20,083 nucleotides of DNA from an uncultured Oscillospiraceae bacterium (GTDB taxonomy: Bacteria; Bacillota; Clostridia; Oscillospirales; Oscillospiraceae), in NCBI GenBank assembly GCA_910579485.1, contig CAJTVO010000050.1, positions 1-20,083 on the forward strand, read 5' to 3'. Made by a program: the position numbers and the translations under genes. A model generated the notes under the pieces. It saw only the letters and a list, made by a program, of their open reading frames with translations. It ran no database searches and was not told the DNA's origin. This document shows positions 6,693 to 12,173 of the stretch, piece by piece. Within the stretch, counting starts at the first letter, position 1, and every line of letters starts with the position of its first letter.

Positions 6693-6738
6693 AAGGAGGT
6701 CTATTATGAACAAAAAAAGGAGGTCTATTATGAACAAA
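6691..6738 (+). repeat. perfect 24-bp tandem duplication containing ribosome site and start codon
   Basis: Bases 6691-6714 and 6715-6738 are identical. Each unit contains AAAAGGAGG, a 6-nt spacer and ATGAACAAA. Because 24 is a multiple of three, both ATG codons (6706 and 6730) read into the same DUF6442 frame. Confidence 0.95.
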
Positions 6739-7056
6739 GACGATATCCTGGCGAAGAGCCGGGCGGAAAATGCCGCCGCCTATATGGACGAGCGCGAGCG
6801 GGGCCTGCGCCTGCGGGAGGACTCTGCCGCCTTTGGCTTCGGCCTGCTGCTGTGCCTGGCGCTGTTTGCCGTCAAGGTCCTCCGGGGCCAGAACGCTTCG
6901 GACATTCTGGCCCTGGTGACAGGAATGAGCGCGGCAGGTTTTATCTATCGCCTGATAAAGGCAAAGAGCCGGAAGAAGTCTGATATCTTCTGGGCATCCC
7001 TCTGCACCCTGCTGACGCTGTTTTTTCTGTACCGCTTTTTCGTGGGAGCGCCGTGA
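6706..7056 (+). CDS. DUF6442 family membrane protein
   Basis: A protein of 116 aa (ATG 6706) or 108 aa (ATG 6730). The segment MNKDDILAKSRAENAAAYMDERERG is the typical start of DUF6442 proteins, which are small membrane proteins found beside an XRE regulator in Clostridia. Three hydrophobic segments follow (FGFGLLLCLALFAVKVL, ILALVTGMSAAGFIY and FWASLCTLLTLFFLYRFF). The family start is at the second ATG, so the first probably adds eight residues created by the tandem duplication. The stop codon overlaps the start of the XRE gene. Biochemical function is unknown; a membrane partner or sensor for the XRE protein is possible. Confidence 0.85.
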   Translation: MNKKRRSIMNKDDILAKSRAENAAAYMDERERGLRLREDSAAFGFGLLLCLALFAVKVLRGQNASDILALVTGMSAAGFIYRLIKAKSRKKSDIFWASLCTLLTLFFLYRFFVGAP

Positions 7057-7262
7057 TGGACGACAAGCTGATCCTGAAAAACCGCCTCAGGGAAGCCCGG
7101 ACGGAGCGGGACCTCTCTCAATCCGCCCTGGCGGAGCTGATAGGCGTGAGCCGCAATACCATCAGCTCCATTGAGACCGGGCAGTTCAATCCCACCGCCA
7201 AGCTGGCCCTGGTGCTGTGCATCGCCCTGGACAAAAAATTTGAGGAGCTTTTCTACTTCTGA
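7056..7262 (+). CDS. XRE family helix-turn-helix regulator
   Basis: A 68-aa protein that is almost only a Cro/C1-type helix-turn-helix domain: LREARTERDLSQSALAELIGVSRNTISSIETGQFNPTAKLALVLCIALDKKFEELFYF. Helices 2-3 are LSQSALAELIGVSRNTISSIE. The ATG at 7056 overlaps the DUF6442 stop (TGATG), so the two are coupled; a GTG three bases earlier is also possible. It probably binds the twin TGACAAGT palindromes at the operon promoter. The target set beyond its own operon is unknown. Confidence 0.9.
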   Translation: MDDKLILKNRLREARTERDLSQSALAELIGVSRNTISSIETGQFNPTAKLALVLCIALDKKFEELFYF

Positions 7263-7271
7263 AAAGCGGAA

Positions 7272-7305
7272 AAGAGGCAGCACATTCTGCAATGTGCTGC
7301 CTCTT
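7272..7305. terminator. bidirectional terminator between the XRE gene and the FIST gene
   Basis: A perfect 15-bp stem (7272-7286 with 7291-7305) has a CTGC loop. It serves the converging plus-strand XRE operon and minus-strand FIST operon. The minus-strand side has the better U-tract (CTCTTTTCC). Confidence 0.85.
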
Positions 7306-7326
7306 GACGGTAATATCAGCCGGGGA

Positions 7327-8424
7327 TTACTTGATCACCAGAATGGTGGAGGTCTCGTTGATATGCCCCAGATACGCCTCGCCGTTGGTGGAGAAGCCAA
7401 TGCTGGGATACCGGCCGAACAGCGCACAGTAGGGCTCGACCTGATCCTCGTTCAAAATCTCCAGGGTGCGGTACAGGCAGTTGAAGTTGATCACGCCGGC
7501 GGGCGGGGTCCGGATGGCCTCGTCCAGCGCCTTCTTGGTATCGTCCACGATGTTGCCGATCTTCAGGACGTTGATCTCCGTGCCCTCCGGCAGGCCGCAG
7601 TGGAGGGTGATGCCGCCGTCCTGGATCTGGTTGAAGGTGCGCACGAAGATCTCCTCACCGGCCACGACGCCCAGGGGGTTGCACACGAAGTAGTTCTGGA
7701 TCTCGTCCTGTCCGATGCCCAGGACCTCCGCGTACACCTCGCCGCAGGGACGATGGTCAAATTCATAGAGGATGCGGCTGCGCAGGTCGGACTTGGTGAC
7801 CTCCAGCTTGCGCTCCGAGAAGATGTGGGCGCTCTGGGTCTTCAGCACATCGTAGCCGTTGACCGTCTTGAGGATGGCCAGCACCGCCGCACCGCTGTAG
7901 CTCCGGCCGTTGGCATAGACCAGGGACTGGCCCGCGTCCGCCGTGGAGGAGGAGCCGCCCACAAAGAGGAGGTCGGTCACCGTGCCCAGGCGGTCCATGA
8001 AGATCTCCTCCGCCTTCGCGCTGGACTCAAACAGAACCACGCCCACATAGCGCTCGTAGTTTGCAAGAATCTCTTCCACGCCGCCGAAATAGCCGTGCAT
8101 CCCGTCCAGAACGTCCCGCAGGTCCGGCTCGGCGCCGATGTTCTCCACGACCCGCACGCAGACGTCCTCAACGCTGCCGGCATCCATGGCCATGATGCTC
8201 ACGGAGCCGCTGGTATAGCCGTCGTTGCAATACTCGCTGTGAGAGGAGGAGCCGATGATTTCGGTGCCGGGAAAGGCCTCCTTCAGGGCAGCTTCCGGGC
8301 TTTCATAGGTGCTGGAGGCGAAGAACAGCAGCAGCTTCGGCTGAAACTCCGCCAGGGCCTCCCTGGCCTGCCGGGCCACGTCCCGGCTGTCCGTTCCCTT
8401 GATGGAAAGTGTTTTAATTGCCAA
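7327..8424 (-). CDS. FIST domain-containing sensor protein
   Basis: A 365-aa soluble protein without signal peptide or output domain. The N-terminal half (residues about 27-200), with IIGSSSHSEYCNDGYTSGSVSIMAMD and LLFVGGSSSTADAGQSLVYANG, has the pattern of a FIST N domain. The C-terminal half (about 215-355), with NYFVCNPLGVV and a closing ALFGRYPSIGFSTNGEAYLGHINETSTILVI, fits FIST C. FIST domains are thought to sense small ligands such as amino acids. The start is TTG at 8424, supported by AAAGGCGGG 7 nt upstream. It follows a small gene by 36 bp. Ligand and partner are unknown. Confidence 0.9.
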   Translation of the reverse strand: MAIKTLSIKGTDSRDVARQAREALAEFQPKLLLFFASSTYESPEAALKEAFPGTEIIGSSSHSEYCNDGYTSGSVSIMAMDAGSVEDVCVRVVENIGAEPDLRDVLDGMHGYFGGVEEILANYERYVGVVLFESSAKAEEIFMDRLGTVTDLLFVGGSSSTADAGQSLVYANGRSYSGAAVLAILKTVNGYDVLKTQSAHIFSERKLEVTKSDLRSRILYEFDHRPCGEVYAEVLGIGQDEIQNYFVCNPLGVVAGEEIFVRTFNQIQDGGITLHCGLPEGTEINVLKIGNIVDDTKKALDEAIRTPPAGVINFNCLYRTLEILNEDQVEPYCALFGRYPSIGFSTNGEAYLGHINETSTILVIK

Positions 8425-8460
8425 TGTTTATCCCGCCTTTACTATTAATTTTCAGATACG

Positions 8461-8661
8461 TCAAACGATAACGCCAAACTCTCTGGCAATTTCCCGGACC
8501 TTCTGCATGGTAGCCGGATCATCGGGAGATATCGCCGTGAACTTATCCACAGCGATTCCCTTCAAGTACATCTTGGTCCGTATGGAGTTTGCAATGACAA
8601 CGTTCCCCTTGGCCTTCTGTGTAATTACGGTCTGGATCATATTATAGATCTGCCCTGCCAA
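8461..8661 (-). CDS. small conserved-looking protein upstream of the FIST gene
   Basis: About 66 aa (MAGQIYNMIQTVITQKAKGNVVIANSIRTKMYLKGI and so on), not recognised as any family. There is no membrane segment; it looks like a small alpha/beta fold with an ordered C-terminal helix (PATMQKVREIAREFGVIV). I chose TTG at 8661 because AAAGG lies 9 nt upstream. GTG at 8670 would directly abut that site. It has its own promoter and probably forms a two-gene operon with the FIST sensor, so it may act as its partner. Coding status rests on position, ribosome site and amino acid make-up. Confidence 0.65.
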   Translation of the reverse strand: MAGQIYNMIQTVITQKAKGNVVIANSIRTKMYLKGIAVDKFTAISPDDPATMQKVREIAREFGVIV

Positions 8662-8719
8662 TCGATTCACCCTTTCTCACAAAAATAAGATTCCTGCACG
8701 CGCAAAAAATCTTTTCCTT

Positions 8720-8748
8720 ATCTTACCATATATATCCGCCATTGACAA
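8720..8748 (-). promoter_or_regulatory. promoter of the small gene-FIST operon
   Basis: Minus strand: -35 TTGTCA (8748-8743), 17-bp spacer, -10 TAAGAT (8725-8720). It lies about 60 bp before the small gene. Confidence 0.7.
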
Positions 8749-8820
8749 TCGCTTTTTCATCCACGTCCCGCTTATATTTTTTTATATTTTTCACCCGCGC
8801 GCCCGGCGGAGGCAGCAGAG

Positions 8821-8851
8821 GAGGAGCGCCCCGGCAGCCGGCACGCTCCTC
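8821..8851 (-). terminator. hairpin after the second XRE gene, possible terminator
   Basis: GAGGAGCG at 8821-8828 pairs with CGCTCCTC at 8844-8851, and the interior CCGGC/GCCGG extends the stem. It follows the XRE stop by 15 bp on the minus strand, but no clear U-tract follows, so its role is uncertain. Confidence 0.4.
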
Positions 8852-8866
8852 GCCTGTTTACGCTGT

Positions 8867-9073
8867 TTACAGATTCATCTCCGGATTGTCGGTGCGCTCC
8901 AGCAGGTAGTCCACGGAAATATGGAAGTAGTCCGCGATCCGTACCAGCTCCGCGATCCCCGGCTCCCGCTCTCCGGTCTCGTACCGGCTGACGGTGTTCT
9001 GCGTCAGGTTCAGGTCCATTGCCAGCTTCAGCTGTGTGATGCGCCGTGACCTGCGCAGCTCCTTGAGTCTCAA
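8867..9073 (-). CDS. XRE family helix-turn-helix regulator
   Basis: A 68-aa Cro/C1-type regulator: RLKELRRSRRITQLKLAMDLNLTQNTVSRYETGEREPGIAELVRIADYFHISVDYLLERTD. The helix-turn-helix spans about residues 13-32, and the DYLLERTD ending is typical of stand-alone regulators of this group. I chose TTG at 9073, with AAGG 9 nt upstream; a GTG at 9082 would start directly on that site. The gene follows barstar by 64 bp but has its own promoter-like region with two repeated sites, so it is probably autoregulated. Relation to the barnase-barstar unit is unproven. Confidence 0.85.
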   Translation of the reverse strand: MRLKELRRSRRITQLKLAMDLNLTQNTVSRYETGEREPGIAELVRIADYFHISVDYLLERTDNPEMNL

Positions 9074-9090
9074 TAAAATCACCCTTGACA

Positions 9091-9136
9091 ATATTATCCC
9101 ACTATGGTATATTTGAAATATCCCGTTTTGGTATAT
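9091..9136 (-). promoter_or_regulatory. promoter and twin operator sites of the second XRE gene
   Basis: Two 18-bp direct repeats lie at 9095-9112 and 9119-9136 (plus strand TATCCCACTATGGTATAT and TATCCCGTTTTGGTATAT), 24 bp apart. Each is an imperfect palindrome (TATCCCA, TGGTATA). A plausible minus-strand promoter has -35 TTTCAA (9118-9113) and -10 TAATAT (9096-9091), with the first site inside its spacer. Autorepression by the XRE protein is the likely use. Confidence 0.65.
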
Positions 9137-9137
9137 G

Positions 9138-9413
9138 TCAATCCTCCGAGAACACGACCTCCAGCTCCGGGTTGGCCCGTCCGGCATCCTCCAGAGTCCG
9201 GCACAGTGCGCCGCCGTATTCTCCCAGCCCGTCCAGCAGCGCCTCCCGGTGCCGCACCAGCAGCCGCACGGGACCTGTCCGCTCGGTGAGCAGGTCATAC
9301 AGGGCGTCCAGGTTCCGCCCGTAATAGCCGGGGAAGGCCAGGCGCTCCGCCAGATGCTGGTGGGCCGCCGGGCGGTCCGGCATCTGACTGCCGTCAATGA
9401 CGATGGTCTCCAT
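9138..9413 (-). CDS. barstar family RNase inhibitor
   Basis: A 91-aa protein with the barstar pattern: an IDG turn, a helix, then FPGYYGRNLDALYDLLTE, which aligns with the helix of Bacillus barstar that plugs the barnase active site. The two key acids are present (D36 and D40), and the bulky residue between them is Tyr instead of Trp. The C-terminal strand LEVVFSED closes the fold. It starts 2 bp after the barnase-like gene, so the toxin-inhibitor pair is made together. It lacks a signal peptide, so it protects the cytoplasm while the RNase is exported. Confidence 0.92.
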   Translation of the reverse strand: METIVIDGSQMPDRPAAHQHLAERLAFPGYYGRNLDALYDLLTERTGPVRLLVRHREALLDGLGEYGGALCRTLEDAGRANPELEVVFSED

Positions 9414-9415
9414 CC

Positions 9416-10039
9416 CTATTCCTCCCCGTACAGCAGGGTAAAGGTTTCGTAGTGGTCCTCGGTGTAGTAGATCCGTCCGTCATCGGAGTAGACCAGGCGC
9501 TTGGCCCCCCGGCTGTCCTGGCCGATGGTGTCGATGTCGCACTCGTGGTACTTCCCATCGGGCAGGACGCCCTCCCGGTTGCCGAACTTGTCCCCGCCGA
9601 TGGCGCAGCCGGGAGCGTATTTTTCCACCGAGCCGCCGGACCAGCCCAGGTCCCGGGCCTCGTTCTTGGTGATGTAGTTCTCCGGCAGACGGCCGTATGT
9701 GTAAAGGTAGAGGGAGACGTCCTCCGCGCTGTTGTAGGTGCCGTCCTCATCCAGGGCGGCGGGGTCCTCGTAGAGCTGCCTGTCACCGGCGGTAGTGCCG
9801 GGGTCTTCCTCGGAGGCGCCGGGGAGGGAGGCTGCCGCGCCATCCTCCCCGTCTCCGGCGGTATCGAGGCCGTCCGTCCCGACAACGGCGTCATGGGCCG
9901 GACCGTCGTCCTCCATATAGAGCCCCGGGGCGCCGTCCACGCCGTCCACTGGTTCTAAAAGCTCCATCCCGCAGCCCGTCAGGAGCAGGGACAGCGCCAG
10001 GGCGGCGACGCCCGCCCAATATGATCGCTTTTTCATCAT
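9416..10039 (-). CDS. barnase-like ribonuclease lipoprotein
   Basis: A secreted RNase of about 207 aa. The N-terminus MMKKRSYWAGVAALALSLLLTGCG is a lipoprotein signal with lipobox LTGC. An acidic, Gly/Asp/Ala-rich linker of about 80 residues follows, then a complete barnase-type N1/T1 domain. Barnase landmarks are conserved: LPENYITKNEARDLGW with the active-site Lys, IGGDKFGNREGVLP, the catalytic base Glu in HECDID, Arg in SRGAKRL (two positions) and the catalytic His in EDHYETF. It is predicted active and lipid-anchored outside the membrane. ATG at 10060 overlaps the regulator stop (ATGA) and has GGAAGGA upstream; I prefer 10039 because it gives a cleaner signal peptide. Barstar follows immediately. 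Confidence 0.9.
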   Translation of the reverse strand: MMKKRSYWAGVAALALSLLLTGCGMELLEPVDGVDGAPGLYMEDDGPAHDAVVGTDGLDTAGDGEDGAAASLPGASEEDPGTTAGDRQLYEDPAALDEDGTYNSAEDVSLYLYTYGRLPENYITKNEARDLGWSGGSVEKYAPGCAIGGDKFGNREGVLPDGKYHECDIDTIGQDSRGAKRLVYSDDGRIYYTEDHYETFTLLYGEE

Positions 10040-10056
10040 GTTTTCCGTTCCTTCTT

Positions 10057-10902
10057 TCATTTTAATCCTTCCGCCTCCTCGGACAGGGCTCCGGCGTCCT
10101 CGATCTCCAGTCCGCCGGTGAGCTCGTCCAGGTGGCTTCCCCCGTAGTCCCGCAGCGCGCCGGGGGAGATGCGGAAGTAGTTCTTGAAATGCACATAGAA
10201 ATTGTTCAATTGGCTGTAGCCCACCATGCTGGCCACCACGGATATCTTCTCCTGGGAGTTCTCGATGAGCCGCCGGGCCTGGATCATCCGGTAGGCGGTG
10301 AGGTAGGCGGAGAACTTCATCCCGGTGTCCTGGAGGAAGACCCGGCCGATGTACTTGCTGCTCATATTCAGCATCTCCGCGATGCCGGTCAGGGAAAGCC
10401 CCCGGCGGTAGTTGCTCTTCACGATCAGGATGATCTTGTTGGTGATTCGGGAGAGCTTCCCGTACTCCGTGTGGAGCACCGGATCCACCCCCGTCTGGAC
10501 CGCCGGACGCTCCGGCAGGGCCCCCCCCAGCTCCCGGACCACGGCCCGCTCCAGAAAGGATCGCAGCTCGCTGGTGTCCAGGGGCTTGAGCAGATAGTCC
10601 CGGGCCCCGGCCCGCATGGACTGCTGCACCCACTGGAAGTCCTCCTTGTCACCCATGGTGCAGAACACGGTCTCCAGTCCCGTTTCCCGCAGATGCCTGA
10701 CCAGCTCGTAGCCCTGGCGGTCCCCCAGCTCCAGCTCCACCAGGGCAATGTGGGGCTGGAAATCCACGGCCCGGCTGATGGCCTCCTCATAGGAATTGGC
10801 GGTCAGGATGCCTGAGACGCCGTATTGGCTCCAGTCCAGCAAATAGGGGATGTTCTCGCAGATCCCCCGGTCGGGGTCCACGATCATCAATCGGTACCTC
10901 AC
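10057..10902 (-). CDS. AraC-type response regulator with degenerate receiver
   Basis: A 281-aa cytoplasmic regulator. The N-terminal CheY-like receiver (about 1-125) begins RYRLMIVDPDRG and keeps the conserved Lys (YLLKPLD, K106). The phospho-acceptor position reads ALVELELG with Glu56 where Asp is expected, and the acidic pair is D-P-D. This suggests phosphorylation-independent activity. The C-terminal AraC domain (about 165-265) has both helix-turn-helix units (LSLTGIAEMLNMSSKYIGRVF and ISVVASMVGYSQLNNFYVHFKNYF). GTG at 10902 is preceded by GAGGAGGTGA. No histidine kinase lies nearby. Its stop overlaps a possible start of the barnase gene, so it probably controls that operon. Confidence 0.9.
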   Translation of the reverse strand: MRYRLMIVDPDRGICENIPYLLDWSQYGVSGILTANSYEEAISRAVDFQPHIALVELELGDRQGYELVRHLRETGLETVFCTMGDKEDFQWVQQSMRAGARDYLLKPLDTSELRSFLERAVVRELGGALPERPAVQTGVDPVLHTEYGKLSRITNKIILIVKSNYRRGLSLTGIAEMLNMSSKYIGRVFLQDTGMKFSAYLTAYRMIQARRLIENSQEKISVVASMVGYSQLNNFYVHFKNYFRISPGALRDYGGSHLDELTGGLEIEDAGALSEEAEGLK

Positions 10903-10923
10903 GGGACTCACCTCCTCGTCGAG

Positions 10924-10958
10924 ACAGGCGGACCAGCCCGGAGGGCCAGTCCGCCTGT
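10924..10958 (-). promoter_or_regulatory. leader hairpin upstream of the response regulator
   Basis: A 10-bp perfect outer stem (ACAGGCGGAC at 10924-10933 with 10949-10958) and an inner GCCC/GGGC stem enclose a 3-nt loop. It ends 22 bp before the GTG start and close to the ribosome site. No U-tract follows, so it is not a terminator. It could affect mRNA stability or translation. Confidence 0.5.
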
Positions 10959-11087
10959 GCAGCATGTCCGCTATGCAGTTTCATTATCCTTCTGCCGGCC
11001 TTCCTTCTGCAAGTATTTATAAGATTAAATATAGTATGAAAAGGATGTAATCCATCAATTACACACTGGAAAGTGTGGTTTATGCAG

Positions 11088-11116
11088 TTGAGCTTCCTTT
11101 CCCGCCATGCTACTTT
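11088..11116 (+). promoter_or_regulatory. candidate promoter of the ROK kinase gene
   Basis: -35 TTGAGC (11088-11093), 17-bp spacer and -10 TACTTT (11111-11116), about 50 bp before the gene. A small palindrome CACACT/AGTGTG at 11062-11077 lies upstream, in the region shared with the divergent regulator gene, and could be an operator. The minus-strand promoter of the regulator must lie near 10990-11060, but I see no single convincing match. Confidence 0.5.
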
Positions 11117-11168
11117 AATCTCAGTTGATTGATCTCTCTTAAGGATTCGGAAAAAAGGAGTTGATGAT

Positions 11169-12059
11169 ATGCCCTGCTTTGGCGCTCTGGAGGCGGGCGG
11201 CACAAAGATGGTGTGCGCCATCGGTAATGAAGACGGAAAGATCCTGGAGCGGATCAGCCTGCCCACCCGGACTCCGGAAAACACCATGCCGGAGATGCTG
11301 TCGTTTTTTCAGGGGAAGGAGCTGGCCGGCATCGGGATCGGCTGCTTCGGCCCGGTAGACCTGGACCGGAGCTCTCCCACCTACGGCTCGATTCTATCCA
11401 CCCCCAAGCTGAGCTGGCGGAACTTTCCCATCGTCCAGCGCTTCGAAAAGGCCCTAGGCGTCCCCGTGGGCTTCGATACCGACGTGAACGCCGCCGCCCT
11501 GGGGGAAGCCGTCTGGGGCTGCACCCGGGACGTGTCCACCAGCATCTATATCACGGTGGGCACCGGCGTAGGCATGGGCGTCATTATCAATGGTAAGCCC
11601 CACCACGGCATGATGCACCCGGAGGCGGGCCACATCTTCATGGACCGCCGCCCCGACGATCCCCTGGAGCAGGGGGTGTGCCCCTACCACGGCAACTGCC
11701 TGGAGGGCCTGGCCAGCGGTCCCGCCATCGAGCGCCGCTGGGGCCGGAAGGCCCAGGAGCTGTCGTCCTGCGACGCGGTGTGGGAGCTGGAGTCCTACTA
11801 TATCGCCCTGGCGGTGTGCGACTATATCATGATCCTCTCCCCGGAGCGGATCATCCTGGGAGGCGGCGTGATGCACCAGCCCCAGATGCTCCCCCTGGTG
11901 CGCCGGGAGGTCCACCGCCAGCTCCACGGCTATCTCCAGGGCAAGGGCCTGGACGATCTGGACAACTACATCGTCCCCGTGAGCCTGGGAGACAACCAGG
12001 GCGTCATGGGCGCGGTCAAGCTGGCCATGGACGCCTGCGCGGAGCGGGGCGGCCGGTAA
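11169..12059 (+). CDS. ROK family kinase, probable fructokinase
   Basis: A 296-aa sugar kinase. The N-terminal phosphate loop is GALEAGGTKMVCAIG. The catalytic Asp lies in GFDTDVNAAALGE (D105). The second phosphate motif is ITVGTGVGMGVI. A zinc site typical of ROK proteins is formed by H154 and the CPYHGNC cluster (C171, H174, C177) followed by LEGLASGPAIE. The CPYHGNCLEG form is characteristic of bacterial ROK fructokinases, which make fructose 6-phosphate in the cytoplasm. ATG at 11169 has AAGGAG 8 nt upstream. It is transcribed alone and ends in a strong hairpin. A sugar-binding protein gene lies nearby on the other strand, but a functional link is inference. Confidence 0.9.
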   Translation: MPCFGALEAGGTKMVCAIGNEDGKILERISLPTRTPENTMPEMLSFFQGKELAGIGIGCFGPVDLDRSSPTYGSILSTPKLSWRNFPIVQRFEKALGVPVGFDTDVNAAALGEAVWGCTRDVSTSIYITVGTGVGMGVIINGKPHHGMMHPEAGHIFMDRRPDDPLEQGVCPYHGNCLEGLASGPAIERRWGRKAQELSSCDAVWELESYYIALAVCDYIMILSPERIILGGGVMHQPQMLPLVRREVHRQLHGYLQGKGLDDLDNYIVPVSLGDNQGVMGAVKLAMDACAERGGR

Positions 12060-12086
12060 GCAGGAACCGCATCCAATCAAATTTTC

Positions 12087-12127
12087 AGGACCGCGCAGGA
12101 GGATATCTTCCTGCGCGGTCCTTTCCC
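12087..12127. terminator. terminator between the ROK kinase and the chemotaxis receptor genes
   Basis: A perfect 14-bp stem (12087-12100 with 12109-12122) with an 8-nt loop is followed by TTTCCC on the plus strand. TGAAAATT on the left side gives a T-rich tail on the minus strand. It is placed between convergent genes and can serve both. Confidence 0.8.
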
Positions 12128-12173
12128 ATAGCTTTCGGCAGCGGTAATATGTACTTTTTGGAAAAAAGCCGGA

